DNA of 64,000 bases, from NCBI GenBank assembly GCA_028095005.1, contig CM051462.1:83215846-83279845 (forward strand), given 5' to 3'. How positions within the stretch are numbered: the first letter of the stretch is position 1; every line of letters starts with the position of its first letter. Below are positions 45,926 through 57,599 of this stretch, piece after piece. Made by a program: the position numbers and the translations under genes. Under the pieces are notes generated by a model that did no database searches, was not told where the DNA came from, and saw only the letters and a program-made list of their open reading frames with translations. The stretch comes from Rhynchospora pubera. Taxonomy: Eukaryota > Streptophyta > Magnoliopsida > Poales > Cyperaceae.

Positions 45926-47639
45926 CCTTTTTCCCGTAGTGAAAATAGTAATACAACGGTAACTTTTCGCAAGTTACATTTTCTATTTAAATTTAAACTT
46001 GAGTCATAAATTTTAAACTTAATGGTCAATTATTAAACTAATTTAATTTTTATGATAGAAAGATTTTATGTATTTGAAAATATTATACAATTTAAATGTA
46101 TACAATTTAAATGCATACAATGAAACTTTAAAAATGCATTTTTTTTATATGACGGTCCGGAGTTGATTTAACAGTGCGGCGTTTTTTCGGTGAAAAAACG
46201 ACGAAAAACTGTGTATATATGCGAACATTTGTGTCAAAATCATATATAATCTTGTGTACAACATTTCATTTGTATGGACGATTGGTACACAATATTATAC
46301 TTAGAGAGGCAGTGGTATATGATATTGAACATCTCTAAGCATTTTATTCATGATATGTACCAAATACACTATGTTCTCAATATACGATATGTTTTTTTTA
46401 TATTGTACATGTTTAATAGGCGAAAAAATGCTATTTTTTTTACGTTTTTTTGGCGAAAAAATGTAAATGACTCGTTATGTTATTTTATCATTTTTTTTCT
46501 ATGTCGTTCGTGCGGTTGGCTATAAAATACCACTATTTAAAAAAAAAAAACAACGTTTTTTAAAAGCTTATATGTGATACATTAAACTTGATTCCATTAA
46601 AAATTTGATCGAACTCAGGAAGTTTGATTCGAGAATTTATTTTTAATTCGTTCTATTGAATAATTTTTCAAGGATTATAAATTTTTTCCAATTAATTTAT
46701 CCTATGGTTACACAACAAGGAAAGGAAAGAAAAATGCATAAGCTATATATTACGATTAAAAATAAATAAATAAATGCTATATTAATAGAACATTTATATA
46801 CATGTAGTAATACGACCACAAGTGACAAGTTTATACACGCGCGTGTAATCTATTTTTGTGTATTTCACTATTTCTTACGGACTCATGGAGATTTTATCAT
46901 ATTTTCAAATTAACTAGAGATTTTATCAAATTTTCAAATTAACTCTGAGTTTTCGATCCATTATAGAGCATCCCACAACTATAATATATACTTAATTAAT
47001 TAAAGCTACTTTACTAAATGCAGAAGCTGTCACATGTATTCCCGTGGAGGTACTCTTTTGTCACTATTAATTTTTATTTGTGAAACTTTTGTCACTATAT
47101 CTTTTAATAGTTAAATTTATTTTCTTTTCTGAACCGTAGTGTACACCTATAGTTTTTTGTAATATTGGTAAATTAACTGTTAATGAGTGAGCCGAAAGAG
47201 ATTGGGTAATCGATTTACCCTTGTCCTTAAGCATAAAATCAATAATATGATTATAATTTCTTCAGAAAATGTGATTTCTTGTGTTGTATTTTCAATTTTT
47301 AACATGCATAGGTACTAAGATATCATCATTCTTCCGATTAGCATATATGGATTGGACCTATAATTTGTTACTCTCTATGTTACTCAGGTGCGGGTGCGGG
47401 TACCGGTATCGTGTCGGATACGATGCGGGTGCGGAGATTCGTCATTTTTTAAAAAACTAGAATACGACAGTGTATATAAAATAATTAAAATATTTAAAAT
47501 AATATATTTTGTAATTAGAAAAAAACAAATTTATAAATTTTATTAATAACATTATATTATAATCTTTGAATTTATATTGAGAAATTCAACAGTTAATAAC
47601 ATAATGTTAACAATATAATTAACATAATGTTGAAGGAAA

Positions 47640-47950
47640 TTGATTACTGTCATCTGCAATTTTGTCATTCTTGCAATCGCTAAATATAAAGTGAACATAT
47701 ACAGCAAACAAAGTGAACATATAGACGATCTAAGTGAACACATACAAAAATATAAGTTCAATGAAAATAAGTTGAATATGCATGTAAACTTCTGAACAAG
47801 TGATGACAACACTTATTTGTTTGTAAGTGTTCACTTAGATCGTCTATATGTTCAACTTATTTGCTGTATATGTTCACTTTGTATTTACCGATGGCTGGAA
47901 TGGTATATTTGCCGATGACACTTATAATTCCTGTAATGTTGAATTGTTGA
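47640..47950. mobile_element. Foldback element, copy 2
   Basis: GAACATATAGACGATCTAAG (about 47,718) faces CTTAGATCGTCTATATGTTC (about 47,835). It is the inverse-oriented relative of 3,040-3,460, including the outer GCCGATGACACTTATAATTC. Absent from the duplicated block B. Confidence 0.7.
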
Positions 47951-47973
47951 TATATAGCTTTCGGCCTTTCGTT

Positions 47974-48640
47974 TAGGGGTGCATAACGTGGAAAACGACC
48001 ACGAAAGTGGTCATTTTCGATAATCGTTGCATTGATGCACGAAATTTTTATACTTATTGCGTTGATTGTTGCATCCGTTTAGCACATGTTGCGTTGATTG
48101 TTCCGTTGATGGGAACGATCAAAACGGTTATAACCGTCTTTGACTACCTAATTGTTTTGCATTTTATTAAGATGTAAGAAAATAAACTATTCTGTATTTT
48201 GTATGAAACAGAGATAGAGAAATGACAGGTTAGGTCACGCGGAAAAGGGGGAGGAGACACTATAATCACCTCTTGCTCTCGACGGCGATTGTACTCGGTG
48301 GTGTAGAGGCGAGAGAGATAGATGTGACTGTGTTCGGCGGAAAAATGACGTAGCGACGCTGCAGAAATCTAATTTTACTCATTTCTCCCTCGATCTCTCT
48401 GCTGAGGTCCTCTGCAATCTAATAATAAAACCATAAAAAAATTTTAGACGAAATGCGCGAAATAAACGATCACGAAACGTACCAGTTTCACTAATCGTTC
48501 CGTTCTGAGACGAAACAATATTTCTATTTGCGTTGGTTGTTCCGTTTTTTAAACGAAACTGAAATCCTTATCCGTTATAGTTCAATTCTGGACGAAACGA
48601 AACGAAAGAACGGTTGAAACGGCTACCGTTTTCAGCCCTA
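47974..48640. mobile_element. hAT-type MITE with 8-bp target duplication
   Basis: It starts TAGGGGTGCATAACG and ends CGTTTTCAGCCCTA. The perfect 8-bp duplication CTTTCGTT lies at 47,966-47,973 and 48,641-48,648. The 667-bp element carries no transposase. It is absent from duplicated block B. Confidence 0.92.
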
Positions 48641-49090
48641 CTTTCGTTGTTATTTATTCTGTTATTGACTTATTGGACCAATTGAATATTATTTGTACAA
48701 TCCAATATTTTATAGCCCAAAGTTATTCACTCGTCCCAACATGTGTGTTTTATTTGTCCGGTTTTGAGGTGACTTATTAGTCCCACAAATTGATATCAAA
48801 GCTACTTTAGATGGTTTATAATATATTGTCTTCGCGAGGACGGTGCGTGGCGTTAGTGACCATGCGTGTCAGGTGTCACATGTTCTAGATCTCTGCTTGT
48901 TGGATGCGTGAGTGGGACCACCTTCACATTTATTTGTTGGATGGATGGATGGATGGATAAATATATATTATATTATATTATATTATATTATATTCAATCT
49001 TCTCAGATCTAATGCAGCAACACCAGAGTCCCGACACGCGTATTGAACCGTGTCAACGACCGTATCCGACGATCAAAATAGAATAAAGTC
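48641..49090. mobile_element. Unclear LTR-type remnant with microsatellites
   Basis: Around 48,790, AATTGATATCAAAGC resembles a decayed initiator-Met primer site after an LTR end (compare TGGTATCAGAGC). (GGAT)n and (TATTA)n arrays lie at about 48,940-48,995. Evidence for a specific element is weak. Confidence 0.3.
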
Positions 49091-49149
49091 TAGGTAACAT
49101 AGGTTACTCTTTTAGCAAGGTCAAAATTGAATAAAGAATTTAGATACGC

Positions 49150-49549
49150 GAGTTTTGCTATGGTGAGTTGCAACTCACCAAAGCGTTCGTGAGTCGCGTT
49201 CAAAATTTCGAAATTTAGTTCAAAATGATCGATCCAAATCGTTTAATACGATCTCTCTATTGAAATCTCCATGCAGATCAAATTTTATATTTTTTCGAAT
49301 TTTTTTAGTTTTTTTTATTTTAAAAAATTACTAATCTAATTAGTTCTGAACCGTTCAAAAACAACAGTTTTTAAAAATCCGAAATAAATACTTAAAAATT
49401 TCAAAGATATATAAAATTTGGTCTGTATGGAGATTTCAATAGGGAGATCATATTAGACGGTTTGGATCGGTCATTTTAGACAAAATTTCAGAATTTTGAG
49501 CGCGACTCACGGACGCTTTGGTGAGTTGTAACTCACCATAGCAAAACTC
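49150..49549. mobile_element. MULE-type MITE with 9-bp target duplication
   Basis: The termini are long inverted repeats: GAGTTTTGCTATGGTGAGTT at 49,150 and its complement ending at 49,549, similar over about 55 bp. The 9-bp duplication TAGATACGC is perfect (49,141-49,149, 49,550-49,558). It is 400 bp and non-coding. A diverged relative is at 33,200-33,580. Confidence 0.93.
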
Positions 49550-50316
49550 TAGATACGCTAGTAAAATGGAGTATCCAGGTAACATAGGTTACTCTTTTAC
49601 CAATCCGGATTTGCTGTTGTGCTACCCATGATGTAGCGCACGTATGAGCCGTCTGATCTTGATCGAACGGTTCATTATTTACGGGCCTATCAATTTAGGT
49701 TACATGCACGTAACTCTCTTGTCCATTGGATCTTAATCAGACGGCTAGAATGAATTTCATTTCCTCTTTTACTAAAGCGATTTATATTTTGCTCTAAAAG
49801 GTACCATTTGAGAATGATGGCGCTACACATGTCACACATATAAGAGCAATATATCCTGCATGTCTCATGCACGTGATTTTTAATCGATACTATTTGTTTC
49901 TAAAAAAATGATTATGATTTTGTGTGGGTTTCATAGAATTAAACCTCACATTAAATTGAACTATTACATTAATTAAATGGGATGTAATGTAACCCATGGG
50001 TGTGGGTTGTTATTTTCAATTACTGATGTCCTAATTATGAATGGGATGTAATTTAATGTTATGAAATGATAATAACCTACGGGCTTTCTCCTGCAGAGAA
50101 ACAATGAAATGCATGATGTAGTAAGTAAAAAAAAAAATCAAAATACTATCTACGTAGAGGCTTCAAAAATTCCGAAATCTATAGCATAAATAGGCTTCGA
50201 AACGTCCATGCCAAGTTAAGGCCTAGATTAGCAATAGCTTATTGATAATAAATAAAGTAGCGAGTGCGAACCAAAAGTTAATTTCGTGTTAGAGTTTTCG
50301 ATTCCTAGAACGTTCC

Positions 50317-51830
50317 AACCATCTCACGAGGAAGGGACGCTTCGCTGGATGATACATGACTCGCGCTAAAGGTTGATTTGAAATTTGATATTATTTCTCA
50401 CCGTATCATTACATTTAATTTCAGCTAAAAGGCCCGCCATTTCTCGTATTGTTGTGTGCCCCCAAATACTTCGTTGTAGAAAGGCTTATATTCTGAGCAC
50501 TACGAACAAAAGCAAAGTATTCGGTATTTTTGTAAACCACATTATTATATAAAATTATAAATAGTTAAAAATTGTGTAATTTTCTACAACATATGTGTTA
50601 GATATAATAGCGACATCTTAGATATTAGACAGGCGACTCGATCAATAGTATTTGTCAGCTTCTTACAAACAATTTTACTAGTGAATTATCTTACAACTTA
50701 ATTAATTAGCAAATTACATATTATATAGTATTAATTAAAATTCGTAACCGCATTTTTTATAATAAAAATAATTTTCTCTTTTTTGGTTTAAATATATTAA
50801 AAATAATTTACTTTATTTTTGTTTAAATATATTCAAAATAATCTTACCAATCATTATTTAATTTAATAATTAATATCATATAATCTAACGTGCAATATAT
50901 AATCATTGCAAATCATAATCAATATTAAAATTTAAAAAAAAATCTTCGTATAATAAAAGCCTATTTGTTACAACAAATTTGACAAAATGTCAGCAAGAAT
51001 TTCCATATCGAAAGCTCGATGTATCCCTCTGGTATAATATAAAAAGCTTAATTGGTCTAATAGCGAGAAATACGGAAATTGTCAAGAAGTTAAAATTTTA
51101 CTCTAGTACAATTTTTACTGGGAAGAATACTGTAGAATCGATATCAACCATTTTTTTGCCATGAGTTATATAAATTTATATGAAATTTAATTTTAGTAAT
51201 TAACACCTTTATTAGGTTGGATATTGTGACAATTGTGATCTAAACACGAACGCCATTAATTAGTTAGGCCCCAATATATATTATCCATTCATATCAAAAT
51301 ATGACCTTTCAATGAAATCAACATATACCATCCACGATATGCTTTTAGTACACAAGAGTATTAATAAAATACTTTATTTTCATGTTTTCATGGGGTGCAA
51401 ATGCATGTTTTAATAAAATCTTGAGAAATAATAATTATGTTAATTTGATTGAGACCACAAGCAATATAGACATAAAGTAGCTAGTGTGATAGTTATACGA
51501 AAGATTTTCTTAAGATCAAGTATGATTTATGAGCGTATTAGTGTGTTATTATTTTATGAAAAATATATGAAACAACGAAAAGGATAAAATAGGGACAATT
51601 TTTTTTTAAAAAAAGTTGAGACTCCTGTACTAAGATTTCTACAATTTCTATTTTAATGTAGACACACAAGAATAGAGAAAAGAATTAAAATATGGAAAAC
51701 TCATATATACTAGATTGACAAATATTTGAATATAACTTTGAAGTTTTTTAATTTAATATAATTGTTTCATTTTACACTTTTTAATACCTAAGGCTACTAA
51801 TATGTAGATCGAAAAATAAATAGGGTCATT
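50317..51830. other. AT-rich stretch downstream of the membrane-protein gene
   Basis: No gene or clear repeat is seen. It contains the 3' flank and presumably the poly(A) region of the gene at 51,831. Confidence 0.55.
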
Positions 51831-52495
51831 TTAAACTTTAATCTCTTGATCTCCGGCATCATGAGCGATTATATCACTCGGTGGCTGTGCTTCTTTTTGT
51901 GCTTGGTGCATCACTTTATCTATGTCTTGCCCTCTATAATAAATTGCCAGCAGTATCTTCCTCCCCGTCACGATTGCTAATATGAGCAAGGGAATGGACA
52001 GCCATAGACATAATGGGATTTCTGGTATGTTAAATATACCGAAAAAAGTAAAAGAACATATTATTGAGTAGCATGTTGATGACTTTTGTACGTGTTGATA
52101 CTCTTTCTTGGGATCGACCTCATGAGTTGCCCGCCACAACCACCAAATGCATAACACACACACAGGTGGAGGAATACATTTCCATGATATCCACATGAAT
52201 AACTTGCTCTTGTCAAAATAAATTGCCACCGGAAAAAGAACAAAGGAGATGCAAGAGGCAAATGCTATGCTAATAGCTACGTTAACTTTATTACTACAAC
52301 ATGATTGTTGGGTATCAGCGTCTTCCAAAGTGGACCCTTCAAAACATGCAAAGAAAAGAAAAAAAAAATTAATGTTTAGTAGATGAATAATGCGATTGAA
52401 GGATTTCTAGGCCATTCAAACATACCTTTATTCGTATGTCTGGTCAAATCCTGTGGAGTTTCATTGTTTGGCTCATTGTTAGCTTCAAGATCCAT
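51831..52495 (-). CDS. Small multi-pass membrane protein, intact two-exon coding region
   Basis: On the minus strand, exon 52,495-52,426 (starting ATG) joins exon 52,336-51,831 through an intron with GGTATG donor and TTTTGAAG acceptor. The joined frame is 576 nt, 191 residues plus stop, with no interruption. The N-terminal ~45 residues are polar (Asn, Glu, Thr). Four hydrophobic segments follow: around residues 50-66, 70-97 with a Cys- and Trp-rich part (KCIPPPVCVLCIWWLW), 115-130 and 135-150. A charged C-terminal tail ends DAGDQEIKV. A further intron lies in the 5' UTR. I recognise no family; it looks like one of the many small plant-specific transmembrane proteins. Confidence 0.75.
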
Positions 52496-53340
52496 AATCT
52501 GTAAACCTATTATTAGTCTTATTGCTTAAGGGTGACCAATGAGAAGTTGTCACAAATTCACTAAATTATTCCTTAACAATATAATTCGCATTTCGTTGGT
52601 CACAATATTTAAAAGTAACTAGGCATATTGGTAGTCGCAGGTGTGGTATGTTTTTTAAGACAATAATTTAGCACCATAAACTATTTTTTATTTCTAATAT
52701 ATATTTAATTCTTAAATTAAATAATGAATGGTATGACTATTAATTTTTAAGATATTTTAAAAAATATTTTTTAATTATAGAAATAGCAGTCAAGTGTTTT
52801 AATTTATACTATAGATTTTTGTTTATAGGTACGATGACCCTTAAGAAAAGTAATAGTTTTAAAAGATTAAGAAAAATACACCATAAAAAAAATGTGGGTC
52901 AATTTGATTTCATAAATTAAAGTCAATAAATATATACGTAAAAAGTCGACATCAATTTTATTTATTGACTAACATAAGAGAATTAACAATCAGCCTAATA
53001 AACCAAAGATGAACATCGATTATTTGTATAACCAGCGGAGGAAAACAAAAACTTAAGTTAGCCCTCAAAATATGATGAACATCGATTGTTTAATTGATTT
53101 GGAAATTGTTATGCTTTTTGCAATTTAGTGAAAAATATCTGTATAAGCAATCCATGCCAATTCAACGTCGTAAGTAGAAAGAAAAGGCTTGAGCACCGAA
53201 AGGTCTTGGGATTAATTAAAAGCTCGCCAAACAGAAAAAAAGATATTGAATTATATAATATTTGCATACCTCCAATGTAAAAGAAAACTCAGGTAGCCAA
53301 GCAAAGAATGTTTTAACCTAAAAGCTTGAGATGACGCAGA
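52496..53340 (-). promoter_or_regulatory. 5' UTR with intron of the membrane-protein gene
   Basis: The minus strand has an acceptor TTTACAG just before ATTATGG (exon begins 52,498) and a donor GGAG|GTATGC at 53,270/53,269. This defines a 771-bp leader intron and a short non-coding first exon of about 70 bp. Part of the intron (52,610-53,010) is repeated at 61,565-62,017. Confidence 0.55.
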
Positions 53341-53366
53341 TGACACAAATTTTCCTGCAGGTTGGC

Positions 53367-53374
53367 CTTATAAA
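53367..53374 (-). promoter_or_regulatory. TATA box candidate
   Basis: The minus strand reads TTTATAAG about 30 bp upstream of the inferred first exon at 53,340. The spacing fits a plant core promoter. Confidence 0.5.
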
Positions 53375-53593
53375 TGGGGGCAAAACAATAGTTTCTATTC
53401 TAATATTAGTACTCGACCTATTTGGTATACCTGATTTGTATTCCAGAGATGCCTCTTAATTGTATCCCTTTGTATCCAGATATATGTTGATTATTTATCG
53501 ACATGCCTTTTAAAGAACAATCTAATTATTGCTATCCAACCTCTATATAATAGAGAAATTGGTTCAGCACTGTGTGTTTGTACTGCCATTATT

Positions 53594-53622
53594 TGTGTGT
53601 GTGTGTGTGTGTATATATAGAT
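53594..53622. repeat. (GT)n(AT)n microsatellite
   Basis: A short GTGTGTGTGT run followed by ATATATA. Confidence 0.85.
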
Positions 53623-54023
53623 TAAAAAGCATCAATTACTGCTTACAGCAACTAAGCCAGCTAGGGGCAGTCAAAACATGTACTCCGGACTAACATAAAT
53701 ACAATGCAAATTTACCTCCTTTTAATTTAATTAAGGTTGTTTGTCGTTTGCAAAGGAGCCGCCTTAAGTCTTTTATTTTTTTTCTTTTTTATTTAATTTG
53801 AAGTCTCATTATTATTATGTCATGGTCGGAAGAGAGCAAATTAATGACTTGGGATGCAAATTTTGGCTAACTTTTGTAAGATATGCCAATTTTCCTGCAA
53901 CGATATTGTGATGATTCTGTAATTGTCTGAACACACCGATTTTTTAATTTGTTAAACAAATTTAGCAGAACTTGCTATGTTGGGAACATTAATTAGGGCA
54001 ACGACTTATTAAGTGTCCATAGG
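53623..54023. other. AT-rich stretch, no gene seen
   Basis: Nothing recognisable. Confidence 0.55.
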
Positions 54024-54190
54024 TGTAACACCCCACCGACATTTGACTGAAGTTGACCACGAATTTGACTTAGTTGACCAGTCAAAATTCTTTTGACCTT
54101 TGTTTGACCGAGATAAAAAAAAATGAATGAACCAATTTGACCACTTTGACCAATTGAAAAGTAAAGATTGCAAAACCTACTGTTCACCGC
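54024..54190. mobile_element. LTR-start fragment dense in W-boxes
   Basis: TGTAACACCCCACCGACATT followed by repeated TTGACC/TTGACT motifs resembles the start of the LTR at 8204 (TGTGACACCCCGCCGTTTTG, then TTGACT repeats). Only the first ~170 bp remain. I count eight TTGACY cores. Confidence 0.5.
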
Positions 54191-54880
54191 CTATGCCCTT
54201 CCTTGAGTATCCGAATAAAAACAAAATTAATGACACCTCATGCTTATGTGCTTATACGTGTATTTTACACTGTAGCCAAATATGTTAATGAATTGATCTT
54301 CTTTTTTTCTTCTATGTACTTAGTAATTAGTTCTTATTCAATATTGCTAATAAACATTGCACGTTTTTTGCATAGCATTTGGAATATAATAATTTGATTT
54401 TTTTTTTATATATAATATTGGGTAGAAGGACCTGTACTTATGGATATAAGTAATAATTATTTGCAAAATCGTTTCAACACATTGTTCGAAGATTTAAGAA
54501 ACAAATTTCATAATAGTAGCAATGGGAGAATTGCATGCATGGGTTTGTTTTTGTCTTTGGATCGGTGGGGTAAGCCAGGCGTAAGAACGTTCTTTTGTCC
54601 TATTCTTGTTATCTCCCTATTGGTTTAGTTTTGTTCTCTTATCAAAAAGTATCTTTTTGTTCACTGCTTTCATTTCAGTATTTTATTTTCTTTCATTTTG
54701 TTTATATGCAACGAAAGACTGTAGTCACTCGTGCGGCATGATGGATATGAATTTAATATATTAATTTCTTGGTGTGTGATCGAGATACTAGATATGTAAA
54801 AAATGCGTGATTCAGTTCGGACAGTACCGTGAATATTGCACCCATCTAAAATCGGAAACATAACAGGAGGCAGCCAACCA
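54191..54880. other. AT-rich stretch, no gene seen
   Basis: A 62-codon frame at 54,440-54,628 has no supporting signal. No feature is called. Confidence 0.5.
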
Positions 54881-55150
54881 AAATTAAAACACCATCGGAT
54901 AAAGTTTTGATGTAGTGTTACTATTTTATTTTCCCACATTGACCTAGTTGGTAAAAAAAAAAGTTATCAATAAATTTCTTATTTTTTAAGATATCATATA
55001 TCAAGAAAAAAAAAGGCCGATTATACAATGCTTCTTCTTATTTCAAACTGAATATAAAGAATTATTTTCAATTTAAAATAGAACAAAAAATGTATTCGTG
55101 TAAATTTAATTATGATAGATGATAAAATAAATGTGCATAATCGAATAATA
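54881..55150. repeat. Direct duplication, first copy
   Basis: It matches 56,445-56,755 with scattered changes; examples are TGTATTCGTGTAAATTTAAT and ATCGAATAATATCTTCTTGG. The repeat unit is about 270-300 bp, AT-rich and non-coding. Confidence 0.85.
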
Positions 55151-56100
55151 TCTTCTTGGTGTACGTCAAATTATCAGTTTTAAGCTAGCACTAAAATCTC
55201 CACTCAACAGCATTAGACGTGATATCAATACCAGCCGAAAAACAGGCATCTCTTTCATTTATTACCATGTATGTAACAAAGTACTTTTTTGTACTTTTAT
55301 GAACTGGGTAAGTACAACCTGCAATGGGGTCATGTTATTATGAACTTAAAACAAAGTTTGGAGTTAAAATATTTTTTGAATGAATGTAAAACTAAAAGAC
55401 AATAAAAATATTTTGGACTAGCTAGTTATCAATAACTATTTATATATTGATCATAAAGTTGTTGGTAAGTTGTGTTATTATTGTTTTGTTTTTATTTAAA
55501 TGTTCGTCCCAGGCTCCAAGCAGTAGGATTTAGTCAAACTTGGCTGATGTCTTATTTTTTTATTTTAATATTAGATTATTTAATATAATTGGAGGCTGCA
55601 ACAAGACACTAGTAATCGAACCAATTTTGGATCAGCGTGGAAATAGCAATTCCTGAATCGTTAGTTTATTTCGTATCATTCCGACAAGTTATTTAATTTT
55701 TCGTTAGTTTATTTTTAGAATATTGATTTCATGATTAATTTTTGTCAAAATAAAATCGAAATATTGCAATTATATATTTGCATACTGGTTATTTTATATC
55801 TAGATATATCATGTTTGGTAAATTTTATACCTAGATATATCATGTTCGAGGGAGTTTTTTGTAACTAAAGTGAGATTTTTGTACTTAGGTAAAACAAAAT
55901 AATCATTGTTGGCATTTGAGAATTAAACATAAGAAGTATGAAATTTGCAAGTGTAGACTCCACTTTTTGAATAGAACATTTAAAGTTCAATATGCAATTT
56001 ATTACGTCATATAGTCATGACAAAGTTAAAAATACCGTAAAAAAACTTTTTAAATAAACTTTAAAACGCCACTTTGAAAAATTTAGTCATTATATTTTTT
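55151..56100. repeat. Segmental duplication, block A (second part)
   Basis: It matches 60,190-61,090; shared stretches include CATCTCTTTCATTTATTACC versus CCTCTCTTTCATTATTACC, and AACCAATTTTGGATCAG. It is diverged and non-coding. Confidence 0.7.
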
Positions 56101-56444
56101 TTTTGAATTAGTGGAATAAATTATTCATTACTACAAATTTATAATGTTTCTGTGAGAAGTTTTCTCAATTGTTTCAGGGAAACGCACACAGTGTTTACAA
56201 GCATCAACAGACAGAAAATACACCTCAAGAAAGAACAAAAAATAACATATCTTGCTGACTTGGTGTTGTTCATATAAAGACGTGCTAGTAGAAAATGAAC
56301 ACTTTTTTAGTTGACTCTATATATTTAGTATTAGCTAAGAGCCCTTTATCCTGTAGTAACCTGTAAAGAACATTTTTCACTCAATGTAAAAAAATAAGTA
56401 AAACGACAATTTAACAAACCAAAATTAAAGAACCATCGCTAAAG

Positions 56445-56755
56445 ATTTTTTTCAAAGTGTCCATCGGATAAAGCTTTGATGTAGCATTGGTATTTTATTA
56501 TACCACATTAATCTAGTTGTTAAAAAAACATTTTATCAATGAAGTTCTTATATTTTAAGATATCATATATCAGGAAAAAAAAAAGGGTTTCGGTTATACA
56601 ATGCTTCTTTTTATTTCAAATTTGAATATAAAGAATTTATTTTCAATTTAAAATGGAAACAAAAAATGTATTCGTGTAAATTTAATTATGATAGATGATA
56701 AAATAAATTTGTGTAATCGAATAATATCTTCTTGGTGCACGTCAAATTCCTAATT
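56445..56755. repeat. Direct duplication, second copy
   Basis: Partner of 54,881-55,150. Confidence 0.85.
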
Positions 56756-56969
56756 GAAATGGTTACTTTAACATTACTTTTATATTTTTTGTTTTCTTTC
56801 TTTAGATATTGCACAAGAAAAAAATTATATTTGTTCATCCCAATTTGATACATTATAGATTAGAAATATTTTCATATATATGCACCTTATTTTGTTGATC
56901 GATTAAAAATTATGAAATTTAATTTAAAAATAAATTGGGTGGCTTAGACTCTCAATTTATCTTCAAAAG

Positions 56970-57124
56970 GCTCCGTTTGGATACGTGTGGGAAGAAGGAA
57001 GAAGGGAAGAAGGGAAGAAAATTTATTATAAACAATTCAAACTTTTCACAAAGTTACATACTTTCCAATACTTCTTCCCACTTCTTCCCTTCTTCTCTTC
57101 TTCCCGCACCTATCCAAACGGAGC
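56970..57124. mobile_element. 155-bp MITE of the GTTTGGAT family with clear ends
   Basis: GCTCCGTTTGGATA and its inverse TATCCAAACGGAGC bound the element. Between them are AAGAAGGGAAGAAG and, inverted, CTTCTTCCC tracts. CAAAAG on both sides (56,964-56,969, 57,125-57,130) is the probable target duplication; six bases is unusual for known MITE classes. Confidence 0.8.
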
Positions 57125-57140
57125 CAAAAGAGAAACAACT

Positions 57141-57268
57141 TTTGGTCTAGTGGCAGATCAATGCATCTCAAATGAGAGGTCGCAGATTCGAAATCCGGAT
57201 GAGGAGGTTTTTTATGGACATTGAATTTAAAAATACGTTGGGAGGCTTAACCTAATTTATCTATAAAA
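57141..57268 (+). mobile_element. tRNA-derived SINE-like unit
   Basis: TTTGGTCTAGTGGCAGATCA resembles a pol III A box and GGTCGCAGATTCGAAATCC a B box, spaced as in tRNA genes. The tail GGGAGGCTTAACCTAATTTA is also seen, decayed, at 56,937-56,964 (GGGTGGCTTAGACTCTCAAT). No folding tRNA cloverleaf is claimed. Confidence 0.5.
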
Positions 57269-57599
57269 AAATATGTAATATGAAATTATTATGTTTTATG
57301 ATCTTGTATTGATTGGACCACAAAACGATTTTTGCATACATATCTGCTAATCTTGTCGGACCAATTGTGAATGTAAATGATGCACAAGTCAATTTGGATT
57401 TATTTTTTTTATGAAAAAGGAACAATATGGTGTAATGCACATAAAAAATAGAAATTAATACTTCGTTGCGAGCGGGATGTTGGAGACAGAAACAAAGCAA
57501 AAATAATTCTTATTAACAATATTAATTGAATATCTTATTTACATTAGAAGATAAAAAATTTTGATGCACCTTATATACTGGAAGGTCATTGCGTATGTA

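Larger units (their letters stand above)
33786..45941 (-). mobile_element. Complete 12-kb CACTA (En/Spm) element
   Basis: The ends are CACTACGCGAAA and the inverse of CACTACGGGAAA, with target duplication AAA on both sides (33783-33785, 45942-45944). On the minus strand it contains, in order, a TNP2-type transposase gene, an internal repeat array with a leader region, two small reading frames and a TNP1-Ulp1 gene. The palindromic unit TCTGTAACGGTTATTAG plus its reverse complement is arrayed at the left end, at the right end and internally. The transposase is disrupted, so the copy is probably no longer autonomous though structurally complete. Confidence 0.95.
45950..50316. repeat. Segmental duplication, block A (first part)
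   Basis: Parts 45,960-46,080, 46,605-47,330 and 49,760-50,316 match 57,725-57,845, 57,845-58,620 and 58,650-59,193 in the same order; one shared stretch is GTGTTAGAGTTTTCGATTCC. The extra DNA here is mostly inserted mobile elements. No coding gene is seen. Confidence 0.75.

Noticed and set aside
47380..49100. Element bounded by CTATGTTACTCAGG and GGTAACATAGG
   Set aside because: The terminal match is short and imperfect, and the GGTAACATAGGTTACTC text also recurs at about 49,578, so borders cannot be defended.
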